Source of the DNA: Methanobrevibacter sp.
GTDB lineage: Archaea; Methanobacteriota; Methanobacteria; Methanobacteriales; Methanobacteriaceae
Length of the DNA: 6,560 nt
Assembly (NCBI GenBank): GCA_030539985.1
Contig: JAUNXD010000093.1
Coordinates: 1 to 6,560 of the forward strand
Direction: 5' to 3'
Under the pieces are notes generated by a model. It was given only the letters and a program-made list of their open reading frames with translations, was not told the DNA's origin and searched no databases. The position numbers and the translations under genes were made by a program. Below are positions 5,360 to 6,560 of this stretch, piece after piece. Numbering within the stretch: the first letter of the stretch is position 1; each line of letters starts with the position of its first letter.

Positions 5360-6036
5360 TATTCACTAATAACTCGAGTTCCTATATCTTCACCATTAAC
5401 CGCTTTAATCAGGTTTTCAGGTTCAAATCCGTTGGTAATGACGGTTTCCAGATTTGATCTTTTAATCATCTGAACTGCGGTTGTGTCAAAGAATTCATAA
5501 GTTCCTGCCTTAACGTCTTTGCCGCTTAAAAATTCAAGAAGGTCAGTAGCGGTAATTTCAGGAACAAGTTCAGCATCATCAAATTTATTAGGGTCTTTTG
5601 TGTACATTCCATCAACGGATGTTAGGTTAATGAGTTTGTCCGCTTGAATGTATTCTGCAAGAATTGCTGAAACTGCATCGGTACTGTGTGCAGGTTCAGT
5701 CCCGCCCATAACAATAATTTTTCCGGTAGCTGAGAATTCCAAAGCTTCCTGGAAATTATGAGGTACTCTCTGATAAGCTGCATCACCTAATGCTGAAAGC
5801 ATTAGTTTAGCATTGATTCTTGTAACTTCAATTCCAATATCGTCACATTGTGCTTCTCCGGCTCCCAAATCACGAACAACACTTATATATTCTCTTGCAG
5901 GTTTTCCTCCACCTACAACAACATATAATTCATGTTCCTTTGACAGATTCTTTAAAATAGCACTGTATTCTTGGAATTTCTTGCTGTCATATTCCTTAAG
6001 TAGAATTGATCCTCCAATTGCAATTACAATTTTCAT
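5359..6036 (-). CDS. pyrH: UMP kinase (uridylate kinase), archaeal type
   Basis: Phosphorylates UMP to UDP with ATP in pyrimidine nucleotide synthesis, in the cytoplasm. It belongs to the amino-acid-kinase fold, and its 225 residues match archaeal UMP kinases, which are shorter than bacterial PyrH (about 240). Landmarks: the N-terminal strand and glycine loop MKIVIAIGGSIL (1-12), VVGGGKPAREY (40-50) around the phosphate site, the conserved DDIGIEVTRINAKLM (65-79) at the UMP site, MGGTEPAHSTDAVSA (110-124), NLTSVDGMYTKDPN (137-150) at the nucleotide site, and AGTYEFFDTTAVQMI (177-191) with the late lysine-arginine pair. The start ATG (6034-6036) has GGTGA 4 bases upstream. It is the first gene of a six-gene minus-strand string, and a TATA-like element lies about 40 bases upstream, so this gene probably carries the operon promoter. 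No missing residues were noticed. Confidence 0.96.
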   Translation of the reverse strand: MKIVIAIGGSILLKEYDSKKFQEYSAILKNLSKEHELYVVVGGGKPAREYISVVRDLGAGEAQCDDIGIEVTRINAKLMLSALGDAAYQRVPHNFQEALEFSATGKIIVMGGTEPAHSTDAVSAILAEYIQADKLINLTSVDGMYTKDPNKFDDAELVPEITATDLLEFLSGKDVKAGTYEFFDTTAVQMIKRSNLETVITNGFEPENLIKAVNGEDIGTRVISE

Positions 6037-6040
6037 ATAT

Positions 6041-6088
6041 TCACCTTATATATAATGTATCTTTCAGATGTTATTTAAATTTTAATAA
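6041..6088. promoter_or_regulatory. Divergent promoter region: pyrH operon and nitroreductase
   Basis: The 76 bp between the two divergent starts (6037-6112) hold one A/T element, TTATTTAAATTTTAATAA (6071-6088), that is palindromic except for one central pair. Read on the minus strand, TTTAAATAA (6079-6071) lies about 25 bases before position 6050, giving the pyrH operon a leader of about 13 bases with GGTGA at 6041-6045. Read on the plus strand, TTTAATAA (6081-6088) would start a transcript near 6109, only a few bases before the nitroreductase ATG, which has no ribosome site. Start points are estimated from the usual TATA spacing of about 25 bases, not measured. Confidence 0.5.
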
Positions 6089-6112
6089 TGATTAAGTCTA
6101 TAACTATGTTTG

Positions 6113-6560
6113 ATGAATTTGAAAGAACAGATATTTGTTAGAAAATCCTGCAGGAAGTATTTGGATGAGGAAATTGAAATGGATATGATTCATGATTTCA
6201 TTTCTAAAGCCAAACCTTTAAATGATGAAATACATTATTATTATGAAATTTTAACTCCGGATAAGCTCAATATTCGTACTCGATGGTCTGCTCCGTATTA
6301 TTTGGCTTTGTTTAGTGAGAAAAAGGATAATTATCTTGAAAACATTGGATTCATTTTCCAGCAGGTTTCCCTTTTCATGCAAAGCATCGGAATCGGAAGC
6401 TGTTGGGTCGGATTGGCTTCTGTTAAAGGGAAAAATCCTGATTTTGTCATTGCCATATCTTTTGGAAAATCCGATGATTTGACTCGTGATCTGTCTGGAT
6501 TTAAGCGTAAAAGATTGTCTGAAATTTCTGATTTTGAGGATGATATGCTGATTCCGGCAC
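6113..6560 (+). CDS. Nitroreductase-family (TM1586-like) FMN flavoprotein, C-terminus cut by window edge
   Basis: A probable cytoplasmic flavin enzyme of the nitroreductase fold that uses NAD(P)H; the true substrate is unknown. The visible 149 residues run from the ATG at 6113 to the right edge with no stop. The N-terminus QIFVRKSCRKYLDEEIEMD (residues 6-24) is the usual RxSxRxY segment that binds the FMN phosphate. APYYLALFSEKKDNYLENIG (about 64-83) and FIFQQVSLFMQSIGIGSCWVGL (about 84-105) match the core helix and the G-x-GSCW-x-G segment of the family. The layout, with a short region between these blocks, is closest to the putative TM1586-type nitroreductases rather than to NfsA or NfsB; family members are about 180-230 residues, so a third or so is missing. 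No ribosome site precedes the ATG; an in-frame TTG at 6110 is a weaker option, and a stop lies at 6101. It diverges from the pyrH operon. Confidence 0.85.
   Translation, partial: MNLKEQIFVRKSCRKYLDEEIEMDMIHDFISKAKPLNDEIHYYYEILTPDKLNIRTRWSAPYYLALFSEKKDNYLENIGFIFQQVSLFMQSIGIGSCWVGLASVKGKNPDFVIAISFGKSDDLTRDLSGFKRKRLSEISDFEDDMLIPA

Noticed and set aside
6046..6054. TTATATATA as the TATA box of the pyrH operon
   Set aside because: It is only about 10-18 bases before the ATG, so a start 25 bases downstream would fall inside the gene and lose the ribosome site. The element at 6071-6079 fits better.
5813..6055. Plus-strand 80-codon frame opposite pyrH
   Set aside because: Antisense shadow of the UMP kinase gene without a ribosome site.
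1..6560. Mobile element, defence system, CRISPR array or RNA gene
   Set aside because: No transposase, integrase, nuclease-helicase set, direct-repeat array or tRNA-like fold was seen on either strand. The window is compact ordinary chromosome.

Overview
The window looks like chromosome from a methanogenic archaeon of the order Methanobacteriales, most likely Methanobrevibacter or a close relative. The reasons are low G+C, dense short-spaced gene strings, repeated GGTGAT-type ribosome binding sites 3 to 4 bases before starts, A/T-only TATA-like promoter elements, an archaeal-type UMP kinase of 225 residues and a small zinc-ribbon membrane protein of DUF2116 type. The genus is an inference. 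No tRNA, rRNA, CRISPR array, insertion sequence or phage gene is visible.

Left block (1-1774, minus strand): a polytopic membrane protein I cannot name, with a likely surface-exposed C-terminal tail, is followed after 4 bases by a DMT/EamA-family transporter that runs off the left edge. The transporter is open through position 1.

Centre-left block (1808-2995, plus strand): a TauE/SafE-family permease is followed 9 bases later by a small two-TPR protein. This pair diverges from the left block across only 33 bp, which contain a 7-bp inverted repeat. It ends in a short GC hairpin plus T-tract, where it meets the next block convergently.

Centre-right block (3019-6036, read right to left): six genes with gaps of 1 to 12 bases form one probable operon. 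In order they are UMP kinase (pyrH), TatD-type metal-dependent deoxyribonuclease, a DUF2116-like zinc-ribbon membrane protein, a soluble UPF0145/YbjQ-like protein, a membrane protein whose C-terminus looks like a second YbjQ-like domain, and a two-helix membrane peptide. The first two are housekeeping genes. The last four look like a small membrane-associated set of unknown function whose only common threads are possible metal binding and membrane anchoring.

Right edge (6113 onward, plus strand): a nitroreductase-fold flavoprotein diverges from the pyrH operon across 76 bp holding a near-palindromic A/T element that could serve promoters in both directions; it is cut by the right edge.

The window is mostly ordinary archaeal chromosome. 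The most interesting points are the tandem YbjQ-like pair (soluble and membrane-anchored) inside the pyrH-tatD operon, the unnamed membrane protein with its glycosylation-sequon-bearing tail, and the two compact divergent promoters.
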